Source: Hymenobacter sp. PAMC 26628
GTDB taxonomy: Bacteria > Bacteroidota > Bacteroidia > Cytophagales > Hymenobacteraceae
DNA length: 64,000 bases
Reading direction: 5' to 3'
Assembly (NCBI RefSeq): GCF_001562275.1
Contig: NZ_CP014304.1
Location: 4,402,001-4,466,000 of the forward strand
In this document: piece by piece, positions 54,076-62,403 of the stretch
Position numbering within the stretch: position 1 is the stretch's first letter
Layout: each line of letters starts with the position of its first letter
Translations under genes and position numbers: made by a program
Notes under the pieces: model-generated
The model's input: only the letters and a program-made list of their open reading frames with translations
What the model was told of the DNA's origin: nothing
Databases searched by the model: none

Positions 54076-54417
54076 ATGACCGATGCTCCACTCCGCACCT
54101 GGGTGCACTCGCCGCTGGCCCGTATTGCCCGACTCGTGCTGGGCGGCAACGCCCGCGTGGCCATGGTCATCGGGGGGACGGTGCACCTGAGTGGGGCTAG
54201 CCGCGCCGAGTTTTTGGCCGACCCCGAGTGGGTGGCTCACGAGCGGGTGCACCTGCGCCAGTACCGCGAACAAGGCTTGCTGCCCTTCCTCTACCGCTAC
54301 CTGGCCGAGTCGGCGCGGGTGGGCTACTACAACAATAAGTACGAGGTGGAAGCGCGCGAAGAAGCCCGGCGCGTGGTGCTGGCCCAACGCGCGGGCGGGG
54401 GCCCCACACAGCCATAA
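54076..54417 (+). CDS. Mini HExxH metalloprotease-like protein (DUF4157-like)
   Basis: Protein of 113 residues. The zinc-protease motif AHERVHLRQ (HExxH, about 56-64) is followed by a candidate third ligand in NNKYEVEAREEA, and the segment GGTVHLSGASRAEF lies just before. Only a minimal catalytic core would fit in this length; there is no signal peptide. Whether it is an active peptidase or a binding domain cannot be judged. Single gene, with its own terminator. Confidence 0.7.
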   Translation: MTDAPLRTWVHSPLARIARLVLGGNARVAMVIGGTVHLSGASRAEFLADPEWVAHERVHLRQYREQGLLPFLYRYLAESARVGYYNNKYEVEAREEARRVVLAQRAGGGPTQP

Positions 54418-54422
54418 AAAAT

Positions 54423-54445
54423 GCCCCGGCCAAACCGACCGGGGC
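54423..54445 (+). terminator. Terminator hairpin
   Basis: GCCCCGG/CCGGGGC stem with a 9-base loop, 5 bp after the mini HExxH gene. The tail GCTTTATAC is weak in T, and a duplicated TATACTATTCTA tract follows. Confidence 0.6.
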
Positions 54446-54495
54446 GCTTTATACTATTCTACTTTATACTATTCTATTTAATGACGGCTGCTGGC

Positions 54496-55227
54496 CTACA
54501 GTTGCGCTAGCCGACCGCCGTCGACGACCAGCGTGGTGCCGTTGATGAAATTGGCTTCGGGCGAGGCCAGAAAGCAGATGGCAGCAGCCAACTCGTTGGG
54601 CGTGCCCACCTGGCCGGTCACTTCTTCGGTACCGTTCAAGATGTTGGGGTTGTCCCAAAGCATGGGCGTATCGACGGCCCCCGGGGCCACGGCGTTGATG
54701 CGGGCGTGGCCGTACGGGATTTCGAGGCTGAGGCCGCGCACAAACGCCTCAATGGCGCCCTTGCTGGCGGCGTAGGGCACCACGTTGGGGGTGGTTTGGA
54801 AGGCGTGTACCGAGCTCACGGCCACGATGGCCCCGCCTTTCATGTGGGGCAGGCACAGCTGGCAAAGCCGAAACAGGGCCCGCAGGTTCACGTTCAGCAC
54901 GCCGTCCCAGTCGGCGGGGTCCATCTGCAGGATGGGCTTGAAGGTCATCACGGCCGCGTCGTTGATCAGCACGTCGATGCGGTTCCACTTGGCCAGGGTT
55001 TTCTCCACGGCGGCCACCAGGTTGGCGTCGATGCCCACGTCGGCCTTAATGAACATGGCCTGCCCACCGGCTTTCTCAATCTCGTCTATCAACGACTTCC
55101 CCTCCTGCACATTGCGGCCCAGGGCGGCCACGCACCCGCCCTCGCGGGCCAGCTGCAAGGCTGTGGCGCGCCCAATGCCCGAAGTGGCCCCGGTGACGAA
55201 ACAGACTTTATTATTAAAACGACCCAT
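54496..55227 (-). CDS. Short-chain dehydrogenase/reductase (SDR)
   Basis: Protein of 243 residues from ATG 55227 (MGRFNNKVCFVTGATSGIGR). Classical SDR: cofactor motif TGATSGIGR, NDAA where NNAG is usual, catalytic Ser in VAVSSVHAF and the YAASK catalytic pair, then PGAVDTPM. Probably an NAD(P)-dependent oxidoreductase of glucose-dehydrogenase or 3-oxoacyl type; the substrate is not deducible. A TACTTTTG box at 55230-55237 on the minus strand is so near that the start or the promoter may be different. Confidence 0.9.
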   Translation of the reverse strand: MGRFNNKVCFVTGATSGIGRATALQLAREGGCVAALGRNVQEGKSLIDEIEKAGGQAMFIKADVGIDANLVAAVEKTLAKWNRIDVLINDAAVMTFKPILQMDPADWDGVLNVNLRALFRLCQLCLPHMKGGAIVAVSSVHAFQTTPNVVPYAASKGAIEAFVRGLSLEIPYGHARINAVAPGAVDTPMLWDNPNILNGTEEVTGQVGTPNELAAAICFLASPEANFINGTTLVVDGGRLAQL

Positions 55228-55408
55228 TACAAAAGTAAAAACTTGATAAGTAGCGCGAAGCGGCAAAAGCCGGCAGCAGAACCGCTGAGCCGGCGTACTG
55301 TTCAGCCCGTGGCCCGAAAACCTACGCGCCGGGGCAACTTCCTACCGCTGATTTGCGAATAACTACGCCTTACCTGAACCCTACCCTTTCATCTTTTTTG
55401 CCATTCCC

Positions 55409-55846
55409 ATGCGCTCCACCCCGCACCAAGACCCCGACGCCGCCGCCCCCAACGCCGCTGCTGACGCCGCCGAAACCGTTGCTACTAAAGCTACCGACGC
55501 CGCTGACACTGTTGCTGCTAAAGCCACCGATGCTGCCAATACCGTTGCTGCTAAAGCTACTGACGCCGCCGACGCCGCTACCCAAAAGCTGGACGACGCC
55601 GTAGCCCAAGGCAAGGAATGGCTGCAAAGCTTTGATATTCAGCAACTGCTGGAGCAAATCCCGCAGCCCGTGCGGGACCTGGGGGCCCAAGTAGTCGAGC
55701 GAGTGCGCCGCCTCAGCCCCACCCAGCAAATTGTGGGCGGAGCCGTACTGGCCTTCGGCGTGGGCCTGCTGGCTACGCAAAGCAGCCGCAAGGACCGCCA
55801 CGCTGACGCCAAAGCCGGCAAAAAATACCGCGCCAAGTACGATTAA
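55409..55846 (+). CDS. LEA-like 11-mer-repeat protein with C-terminal helix
   Basis: Protein of 145 residues. Residues about 17-58 consist of an 11-residue repeat of the type KATDAADTVAA, alternating Ala with charged residues as in group 3 LEA and other amphipathic helices. A conserved-looking helical part (LDDAVAQGKEWLQSFDIQQL) and a single membrane-like helix (about 108-122) follow, then a basic tail. Repeat codons use more A/T in third position (GCT, ACT, GTT) than neighbours. A stress or membrane-associated role is inference only. Confidence 0.75.
   Translation: MRSTPHQDPDAAAPNAAADAAETVATKATDAADTVAAKATDAANTVAAKATDAADAATQKLDDAVAQGKEWLQSFDIQQLLEQIPQPVRDLGAQVVERVRRLSPTQQIVGGAVLAFGVGLLATQSSRKDRHADAKAGKKYRAKYD
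55457..55582 (+). repeat. 33-bp tandem repeat within the LEA-like gene
   Basis: Units of about 33 bp sharing GTTGCTGCTAAAGC and ACCGATGCTGCC or variants, encoding the 11-mer. Copies have diverged slightly. Confidence 0.75.
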
Positions 55847-55866
55847 CCCCGCGGGGCCCCTGAGCC

Positions 55867-55915
55867 CCAAACAAAAAGCCCCCGGCAACTGCGTTGCCGG
55901 GGGCTTTTTGTTTGG
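55867..55915. terminator. Bidirectional hairpin terminator
   Basis: Perfect 23-bp stem starting CCAAACAAAAAGCCCCCGGC with loop TGC. Serves the LEA-like gene on the left and the leftward tRNA gene on the right. Confidence 0.9.
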
Positions 55916-55920
55916 CAATG

Positions 55921-55993
55921 AGCCTCTTATTGGACTCGAACCAACGACCTGCTCATTACGAATGAGCTGCTCTACCAACTGAGCTAAAGAGGC
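55921..55993 (-). tRNA. tRNA-Thr (anticodon CGT)
   Basis: A 73-base cloverleaf is readable on the minus strand: acceptor GCCTCTT/AAGAGGC, D arm GCTC-AGTTGGTA-GAGC, anticodon arm GCTCA-TTCGTAA-TGAGC giving CGT, and T arm with TTCGAGT. CCA is not encoded. Anticodon CGT reads ACG threonine codons. Confidence 0.93.
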
Positions 55994-56025
55994 ATTTCCC
56001 GGTGGCCAATTGCCACTTGGGAGCG

Positions 56026-56033
56026 CAAAGATA
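56026..56033 (-). promoter_or_regulatory. Putative -7 promoter box of tRNA-Thr
   Basis: TATCTTTG on the minus strand, exact TAnnTTTG, 33 bp before the tRNA 5' end. Confidence 0.6.
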
Positions 56034-56091
56034 AGGCGTTGACCGAAAAAACCAGGTTTCAGGGCCCACATTTTTTCGGACCCGGCTGGGC

Positions 56092-56718
56092 TCAGCGGCC
56101 GTGGCCGTACCAGGCGTTGTAGCGGCGCACCACCTGCGGCAGGGCCCGGGGCGGGTAGCGGCCGGCGCGCAGGTCGTCGGCCAAGGCGGGCCAATCGGCG
56201 AAATACTCGGCGGCCCGGGGCCGGAAGTTCCACCAGTACGTGCCCACCAAGGCGCCCGTGCCGGTGCGCAGCAGCACGTCGCGGAAGAACGAGTTACCGC
56301 CCCGGATGGGCATGTAGCGCTCGTAGGCCTGCACCCGCCCGGCCTGTAGCACCCGCAGCAGGGCCCCCAGCCGCAGCCGCGAAATGGGAAACAGCGCGGC
56401 CCGCTGGCCCGCCGCCAGTACCACGGGTGCCGAGGCCAGCTCGGGGCCGCAGTTGCGGTAGCGCACCGTGTCGGAGCCCTGCACGTAGCCGTAGGCCACC
56501 ACCTCGGCATCGGTCAGGCGCAGGGGCTTGGTGCTGGTGGCGTGCAGCGGAATAAATTTCACAAACTGCTGCTGCTCAAAGTCACTGGTCAGGTGCACGG
56601 CCCCGCGCAGGCTGTCGCCGTTGGCCAGCACCACGTAGCCGGGACACACGCGCTGGGCTTGCGCGGCGGCAGCCGGCAGCAGGCCGGCCAGCAACATACT
56701 CCAAAATAAGTGGCGCAT
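56092..56718 (-). CDS. Secreted protein of unknown function
   Basis: Protein of 208 residues starting MRHLFWSMLLAGLLPAAAAQ, a signal peptide. The mature protein begins CPGYVVLANGDSLRGAVHLT, a word like those in small Bacteroidota envelope proteins that start with a beta strand around NGDxxxG. Two cysteines (about 25 and 92) could form a disulfide. No family recognised; it lies beside the tRNA without an operon partner. Confidence 0.7.
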   Translation of the reverse strand: MRHLFWSMLLAGLLPAAAAQAQRVCPGYVVLANGDSLRGAVHLTSDFEQQQFVKFIPLHATSTKPLRLTDAEVVAYGYVQGSDTVRYRNCGPELASAPVVLAAGQRAALFPISRLRLGALLRVLQAGRVQAYERYMPIRGGNSFFRDVLLRTGTGALVGTYWWNFRPRAAEYFADWPALADDLRAGRYPPRALPQVVRRYNAWYGHGR

Positions 56719-56832
56719 AACCGAATATTTAAGCGGTAATTACGACTCTACCCCGGGCGGACCACGCGGGGGTTAAACCAAATATACACCCACCTTCGTT
56801 ATGGTACCAATGGGCCCCAACGCCCCGTTTCC

Positions 56833-56840
56833 TACCTTCG
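56833..56840 (+). promoter_or_regulatory. Putative -7 promoter box
   Basis: TACCTTCG, one base from the consensus, only 3 bp before ATG 56844, so the transcript would be leaderless or nearly so. Confidence 0.5.
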
Positions 56841-56843
56841 CGT

Positions 56844-57146
56844 ATGTCTTTCTGGCTGATTCTGCTGCTCTCGTTTTTCTTCATCCGCTACATCCTGCCC
56901 AACCTGATGCGGGCGGCCCTGAGCGGCTTCGTGCGCCAGCAGGTGCACAAGGCCCAGCAGCAAGGCGGAGGCCCCTTCGGACCAATGAACGGTGGGCCGT
57001 TTGGGCCCCAGGGCCCCCCGCCGCCCGCCGGCCCGCCGCCCGCCCCCGGCCAGGTGCACGTCGACTACGTGCCGCCCACCGCCAGCACACCCCGCACGGG
57101 CACTGACCGCATAGGCGAATACGTTGATTTTGAGGAAGTAAAGTAG
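56844..57146 (+). CDS. DUF4834 family protein
   Basis: Protein of 100 residues. An N-terminal membrane helix (MSFWLILLLSFFFIRYILPN) is followed by a Gln/Gly/Pro-rich linker and the conserved end TDRIGEYVDFEEVK. DUF4834 is a small Bacteroidota-type family of unknown function, probably anchored in the inner membrane with the tail in the cytoplasm. Confidence 0.82.
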   Translation: MSFWLILLLSFFFIRYILPNLMRAALSGFVRQQVHKAQQQGGGPFGPMNGGPFGPQGPPPPAGPPPAPGQVHVDYVPPTASTPRTGTDRIGEYVDFEEVK

Positions 57147-57310
57147 CAGTGCCGGTGTGCCCAGGCTGTCCGCTTTTCGCCGGCTGCTCGGTAATTGCCG
57201 AACTACTGCCCGGCCTCCCAGGGGCCTCAAACTGCTCGTTCAACTGGGCGCAACCATTAGTGGGCAGCCGGCGAAAAGCCGGCAGCCCGCCCCCCGATTC
57301 TTACTTCCAA

Positions 57311-59950
57311 TTAAAAGCCATACCCGGCCCGGATGCCCGTGCCAGTACGCTGGCCCGATTGCAAACCGGTGTAGAAATCGACGCGCAGCACCTTGAAGAT
57401 GTGCTCGATGCCCGCGCCCAGCTCCACGTAGTGGCCGGCCTGGGCGGTGTGCAAGTAGTTGAGGGAGAACACCTCCTGCCACTTTAGCTGGCGCAGCAGC
57501 GGGACTTTGTTGAAGATGAAGCCGTTGAAATGGTGGCTGTAGTGCGCCTCCTGGTAGGCGCTGCGGGTGCTGTACTGGTAATAGTCGAGCAGCTGAAAAT
57601 CGCTAAAGTTGCCAGTGAGCAGGGTGCGGTTGCCGGAGAAGTGGCGAAAATCGGCGAAGGTGAGGCCCTCCTGCTTACCCACGAAGCCGCCCACGTTCAC
57701 GCGGTAGGTGCTGGCGCCCAGCAGGCCCAGGTCGATGCGCTGGGCCACGCCGGCTTGCAGCAGCAGGTAGCGTACGTCGGCCCCCAGCACGTGCGGCACG
57801 GCCAGGCGCCCCTGCACGCTGAAGGTGGGCCACTTCGAGCCCAGGTTGAATTTGCCATCGGGCCGGTTGATGTAGCGCTGGCCGGGCTTGAAGTCCAGGC
57901 CCAGGCCCACCGTGAGGGCCTTGCTTTGGCCGAAGCCGGTGCCGCCGGGGGCCTCTTCGGCCACGGGCTGGTTGGGCGTGAAGGCGCGGTCTTTCACGTC
58001 GACAATCAGCCGGTCGGTGGTGTTGAACAGCTCGCGGCGGTCGAAGTAGCTGGCCGAAGTGCGCAGCGTGAGCCCGTTCACGGCCTCGGTGAGGAAAGTA
58101 ATTTCCGCGCCGTCGCGGCGGTACAGCTTGGCGTAGTTGCGGTTGGCCAGCAGCGTATAAATGGAATTGATGGCCGGCGTGAGCTGCGAGTTGCGGTCGA
58201 AATTCTCCACCGTGCGGCCCGCCACGAGGCCAATTTGGCGCGTCACCACCGGGTCGAGCTGCCAGGCCAGGGCCAGGCTGGGGTTGAGCTGCTGGTTGCT
58301 GAAACCGTAGCGCAGCACCGGTGCCAGCGACAGGAAGCGCTTGTCGTCGGTGCGGCGCACGTAGGCCACGCGGGCGTTGGCCACCACGCCTTCCACGGTG
58401 TTGTACTGCAAAACGTTGGCCACTGGCTCCACCGTGAAGCTGGTCTGCTTGAACGAGTTGCGGTAGGTGTAGCCGCCCACCGCCAGGTTGATGGGCTCGA
58501 ACTTGTTGCGCTTGCGGTCCATCGAGTCCTGGTAGGGGCGCGAGCGGCGGATGACCTCGGTGCTGTCCTTGGTGCGGTAGTCCTTCTGCTCTTCGGCCGA
58601 GAGCGGCACGGGGCGGATTTGGGCCCAGTAGGCGGCGTCGCGCTCGTTCACGCCCTTCTCCACCAGCTGCACTTCGCCCCGGGGCATGCGGGCCAGCGGG
58701 TCGGCGCGCAGCGAGTCGCGCTGGGCCCGCTTCACCTGGCGGCGCACCTGGGCCCCCAGGCCCCGCAGGTCGGGCTTCAGCTTGCGGATGTCGGCGGCGG
58801 TTTCGCGGGCGGCGGGGGCCCCGGGCGCGGCCGGCGCGGCCACCGGGGCCACGGGCGGCGCGGGGTAGGTGGGCACCACGGCGGCGTAGTTCGACAGCAC
58901 CGACGTGATGTAGGCCGAGCCCTTGAAGCCCAGGCCCGAGAGGTTGGCCCGCAGCTCCTGCGACTGCATCACCCACACGTTGGGGTTGCCGGGGGCGGGC
59001 GCGAAGATTTGCCCGATGTGCAGGCCGTCCACGTAGTCGAGCTGGGCCTCCTTGCCCAGGTTCAAATCCACGGAGTGCAGGCGCCACAAGCCGTCCACGA
59101 TGTATACGAAGCCGCTGAACACAGGGTCGGTGCGGCGGCGCGGGGTGACGCGGATTTTGTGCACCAAAGACCCGTCGGCCTGCCGGGTGCTGCCCACCAG
59201 CTCGTACTGGTAGAACAGCATGGCGCTGGCCGCAATCGGCGACACGAACCCGCGCTCCGAAAAGCCCGACTTTATCAGGTTGTCGTAGAAATTGAGGCCC
59301 CGGCCCGCGCTGGCCCGGTTGAAGCTGATGCCGCGCGAGTCGCCACTCACGCGGCTCGACAACATCCTTTCCTTGACGATGTTGGGCTGGGTGAAGGCAA
59401 TGTCGGACAGGCTCTCGGAGAGGTAGAAAATGCCTGTCTTGATGTCGGGGCCCAGCTTGAAGACGCCCATGATTTTGCCCGGCGTTTCGAGGATGCGGCC
59501 CAGGCTTTTGCTGTAGAGGCGGGCCCGGAAGGCGGCCACCTCGCGCCGGTGGTAGGGCCGCCACTGCTGCGCCTGCTGGATGATGGCGTAGGCCGGGTCG
59601 CGGTCGGAGGAGCGCACCGTGACCTCGCCCAGGCTGTAGGCCTCGGGGGCCAGCTGCACGTTCAGCACGGTGGTGGAGTCGCCGCCGGGCACCCGTACCG
59701 GCTCGATGCGCGGCCGGAAGCCCACGTACTGGAACACCAGCTCGTAGCGCCCGGCAGGCAGGCGCAGGGCGTACTGGCCCTGGTCGTTGGCGCCGGTGCT
59801 GGTGGCGTCGCCGCGCACCGACACGTTGGCGAAGGCCAGCCCGGCCCCGTCGGCCCCGCGGATGGTGCCCTTCACGGTGCCCGCCCGGGCCCCCAGGGCC
59901 CCCAGCAGCAACCACCCCCACCACCAACTGCGCGCAAAAACCAACCTCAT
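57311..59950 (-). CDS. DUF5686 outer-membrane protein with CarboxypepD-regulatory domain
   Basis: Protein of 879 residues from ATG 59950 (MRLVFARSWWWGWLLLGALG), with a signal peptide. A CarboxypepD_reg-like domain occupies about 25-115 (AGRYELVFQYVGFRPRIEPV), then the DUF5686 region with IIQQAQQWRPYHRREVAAFR, and a long C-terminal beta barrel ending GTGIRAGYGF with the aromatic terminal residue of outer-membrane proteins. A Pro/Ala-rich insertion at about 370-395 interrupts the middle. Function unknown; probably a surface barrel. Confidence 0.88.
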   Translation of the reverse strand: MRLVFARSWWWGWLLLGALGARAGTVKGTIRGADGAGLAFANVSVRGDATSTGANDQGQYALRLPAGRYELVFQYVGFRPRIEPVRVPGGDSTTVLNVQLAPEAYSLGEVTVRSSDRDPAYAIIQQAQQWRPYHRREVAAFRARLYSKSLGRILETPGKIMGVFKLGPDIKTGIFYLSESLSDIAFTQPNIVKERMLSSRVSGDSRGISFNRASAGRGLNFYDNLIKSGFSERGFVSPIAASAMLFYQYELVGSTRQADGSLVHKIRVTPRRRTDPVFSGFVYIVDGLWRLHSVDLNLGKEAQLDYVDGLHIGQIFAPAPGNPNVWVMQSQELRANLSGLGFKGSAYITSVLSNYAAVVPTYPAPPVAPVAAPAAPGAPAARETAADIRKLKPDLRGLGAQVRRQVKRAQRDSLRADPLARMPRGEVQLVEKGVNERDAAYWAQIRPVPLSAEEQKDYRTKDSTEVIRRSRPYQDSMDRKRNKFEPINLAVGGYTYRNSFKQTSFTVEPVANVLQYNTVEGVVANARVAYVRRTDDKRFLSLAPVLRYGFSNQQLNPSLALAWQLDPVVTRQIGLVAGRTVENFDRNSQLTPAINSIYTLLANRNYAKLYRRDGAEITFLTEAVNGLTLRTSASYFDRRELFNTTDRLIVDVKDRAFTPNQPVAEEAPGGTGFGQSKALTVGLGLDFKPGQRYINRPDGKFNLGSKWPTFSVQGRLAVPHVLGADVRYLLLQAGVAQRIDLGLLGASTYRVNVGGFVGKQEGLTFADFRHFSGNRTLLTGNFSDFQLLDYYQYSTRSAYQEAHYSHHFNGFIFNKVPLLRQLKWQEVFSLNYLHTAQAGHYVELGAGIEHIFKVLRVDFYTGLQSGQRTGTGIRAGYGF

Positions 59951-60039
59951 AAACAAGCAAAAAACCGAGTGAGCGGAAACCGTCCCAAAGTACGTTGATT
60001 CGCTGCGGCGCCCAAGGGTTGCCGGGGCCCGGCAACCAA

Positions 60040-60047
60040 TACCTTTG
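60040..60047 (+). promoter_or_regulatory. Putative -7 promoter box of ispF
   Basis: TACCTTTG, exact TAnnTTTG, 33 bp before ATG 60081. Confidence 0.65.
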
Positions 60048-60080
60048 CCGCTCTCCTACTCTCTTATTATACGCTGCGTT

Positions 60081-60563
60081 ATGAAAATCCGCACCGGCTT
60101 CGGCTACGACGTTCACCAGTTGCGCGAGGGCCTGCCCTTCTGGCTCGGCGGCATCCAGGTGCCCCACACCCACGGGGCCCTGGGCCACTCCGACGCCGAC
60201 GTGCTCATCCACGTCATCTGCGACGCCCTGCTGGGGGCGGCCAATTTGCGCGACATCGGCTTCCACTTCCCCGACACCGACCCGCAGTACAAGGGCATCG
60301 ACAGCAAGCGCTTGCTGAGCGAAGTGCTGCGCTTGCTGCGCGAAAAAGGCTACGAAGTGGGCAACATCGACTCGACCGTGTGCCTGGAGCAGCCCAAGGT
60401 GAACCCCCACATCCCGGAGATGCGCCGCGTGCTGGCCGCCGTCATGGGCATTGCCGAAGACGACGTGTCCATCAAGGCCACCACCACCGAAAAGCTCGGC
60501 TTCGTGGGCCGGCAGGAAGGCGTGGCCGCCTACGCCACCGTGCTGATTTACAAGTTTATCTAG
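60081..60563 (+). CDS. ispF: 2-C-methyl-D-erythritol 2,4-cyclodiphosphate synthase
   Basis: Protein of 160 residues from ATG 60081 (MKIRTGFGYDVHQLREG). Zinc ligands Asp and His in GYDVH, the third in SDADVLIHVICDAL, and the C-terminal ATTTEKLGFVGR loop are all present. It closes CDP-methylerythritol phosphate to the cyclic diphosphate in the MEP isoprenoid pathway. Length is typical; no other MEP gene adjoins it. Confidence 0.96.
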   Translation: MKIRTGFGYDVHQLREGLPFWLGGIQVPHTHGALGHSDADVLIHVICDALLGAANLRDIGFHFPDTDPQYKGIDSKRLLSEVLRLLREKGYEVGNIDSTVCLEQPKVNPHIPEMRRVLAAVMGIAEDDVSIKATTTEKLGFVGRQEGVAAYATVLIYKFI

Positions 60564-60594
60564 CCCGGTTTCTTGGCAAGTTTTTGGCAAAAAG

Positions 60595-60697
60595 AACGTC
60601 ATGCAGAGCGCAGCGAAGCATCTTTCCCGCGTCGCTAATCCACTCGATTGGGTTTACTGACGCGGGAAAGATGCTTCGCTGCGCTCTGCATGACGGT
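60595..60697. repeat. Family A imperfect palindrome, copy 8
   Basis: CGTCATGCAGAGCGCAGCGA pairs with TCGCTGCGCTCTGCATGACG; inner GAAGCATCTTTCCCGCGTC pairs with GACGCGGGAAAGATGCTTC around a centre containing CTAATC. The best preserved member in this window. Confidence 0.92.
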
Positions 60698-60726
60698 CAA
60701 AGTACCGACCACTCTCCCCCCTCCTA

Positions 60727-62379
60727 ATGCTGAAAAAACTCCTGTTGCCGGCGCTGCTGGCCCTGGCGACGGCCGCGCCGGCGGGGGCCCAAGGCAAGGT
60801 CAAAACCAAGACCAAGCCTGGCGTGATGCCCACCCTGGGAGCCCCACCCGCCAACCTGGTGGACTGGAGCCTGCGCTACGCCGACCTCGTAACAGCCGAC
60901 CGCCTGCGCACCCACTTGAGCGTGCTGGCCTCGGACGAGTACGAAGGCCGCGAAACCGGGCAGAAAGGCCAGCACCTGGCGGCCACCTACGTAGCCGCGC
61001 AGTTTCAGGCTGCCGGCCTGGCTGGCCCGGGGCCCGACGCGGGGGGCCCCTACCTTCAGAAATTCCAGCTCGAAAGCGTGGCCTGGGCCCCGGGCGCCAC
61101 GTTGCAAGTGGGCAGTGCCCGCTACCAGTGGCCGAACGATTTTTACGGCCGCGGCTCGGCGGGCTTCGACCTGGAAACGACAGTGCAGCCCGTGTTCGTG
61201 GGCTACGGCATCGAGCAGGCCGGCTATTCTGATTACGAAGGGCTGGACGTGGCCGGCAAGGACGTGCTGATTTTGCAGGGCGAGCCCACCACGGCCAGCG
61301 GCAAGCCTCTGCTCGCGCCCCCCGACGGCAGCGCCACCCGCTGGGGCCGCGACGACCGCGCCAAGCTGGCCGCCGCCCTGGCCAAGGGCGTGCGCAGCAT
61401 TTTCTTCGTCGATTTTCGGCCCAACGGCAACTTCGAGAAGACGGCCGCCCGCATCGCGCCCGCCCTGGCCCAGCCTACCCTGGCGCTGGCCAGCACGGGC
61501 CCCCAGCGCCCGCCGGTGTTCTACCTAGCGCCGGCCGTGGGCTACAAACTACTGAGCACCAACGCCGCCGCGGTAGCCAAGTACCTGGCCCAAACCGCCG
61601 CCAAGGGCCAGCCGCTGGCCGCGCCCTTCCGGCCCGGGGCCCTAAAAATTAGGGCCCCCAAAACGCGCACGTCCATCGGCACCGAAAACGCGCTGGGCTT
61701 CGTGGAAGGCACCGACAAGAAGGACGAAATCCTGGTCGTGTCGGCCCATCACGACCACCTGGGCGTTATCGACGGCAAGGTGTACAACGGGGCCGACGAC
61801 GACGGCTCGGGCACGTCGGCCCTCATCAACCTGGCCGAGGCTTTTGCCCAGGCCAAAAAGGACGGGCACGGGCCCCGGCGCAGCATCCTGTTCCTCAGCG
61901 TGACGGGCGAGGAAGAGGGCCTGTTCGGCTCGGAGTACTACGCGGCGCACCCGGTGTTCCCGCTCGCCAGCACCGTGGCCGACCTCAACGTGGACATGAT
62001 TGGCCGCACCGACCCCGCCCACGAGGGCAAGCCCGACTATGTATACGTCATCGGTTCCGACAAGCTGGCCTCGCAGCTGAAGGTGGTGGTGGAAGCTGAG
62101 AACCAGCAGTACACGCGCCTAGCCCTCGACTACAAGTACGACGACCCAGCCGACCCCAACCGCTTCTACTACCGCTCCGACCACTACAACTTCGCGGCGC
62201 ACGGCGTACCGGTGGCGTTTTTCTTCAACGGCGTGCACGCTGATTACCACCAGGAAACGGACGAAATCGCCAAGATTCAGTTCGACAAAATGGAGGCGCG
62301 CGCCCGGCTCGTGTTCCACACCGCCTGGGCCCTGGCCAACCGCGACGTGCGTATTTTGGTTGACTCAAACAAGCCTTAA
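60727..62379 (+). CDS. Secreted M28-family metallopeptidase, copy 1
   Basis: Protein of 550 residues starting MLKKLLLPALLALATAAPAG with a signal peptide. N-terminal words HLSVLASDEYEGRETGQKGQ, a PA-like inserted domain (about 150-320), then the M28 catalytic domain with zinc ligands in SAHHDHLG, GADDDGSGT, TGEEEGLFGS, VDMIGRTD and RSDHYNF. It should act as an aminopeptidase or peptide hydrolase outside the inner membrane. The next gene is a close paralog 24 bp away. Confidence 0.93.
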   Translation: MLKKLLLPALLALATAAPAGAQGKVKTKTKPGVMPTLGAPPANLVDWSLRYADLVTADRLRTHLSVLASDEYEGRETGQKGQHLAATYVAAQFQAAGLAGPGPDAGGPYLQKFQLESVAWAPGATLQVGSARYQWPNDFYGRGSAGFDLETTVQPVFVGYGIEQAGYSDYEGLDVAGKDVLILQGEPTTASGKPLLAPPDGSATRWGRDDRAKLAAALAKGVRSIFFVDFRPNGNFEKTAARIAPALAQPTLALASTGPQRPPVFYLAPAVGYKLLSTNAAAVAKYLAQTAAKGQPLAAPFRPGALKIRAPKTRTSIGTENALGFVEGTDKKDEILVVSAHHDHLGVIDGKVYNGADDDGSGTSALINLAEAFAQAKKDGHGPRRSILFLSVTGEEEGLFGSEYYAAHPVFPLASTVADLNVDMIGRTDPAHEGKPDYVYVIGSDKLASQLKVVVEAENQQYTRLALDYKYDDPADPNRFYYRSDHYNFAAHGVPVAFFFNGVHADYHQETDEIAKIQFDKMEARARLVFHTAWALANRDVRILVDSNKP

Positions 62380-62403
62380 TCCCTTTTTTCTTTTCCCAAA
62401 TCC

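Noticed and set aside
57675..60602. Very long antisense open frame (975 codons) across the DUF5686 and ispF genes
   Set aside because: It opposes two well-supported genes, has low-complexity His/Gln/Gly/Arg composition and is explained by high third-position GC.
9473..60697. Interpreting the dispersed palindromes as a CRISPR array
   Set aside because: Copies are kilobases apart, lack regular spacers and no cas gene is present.
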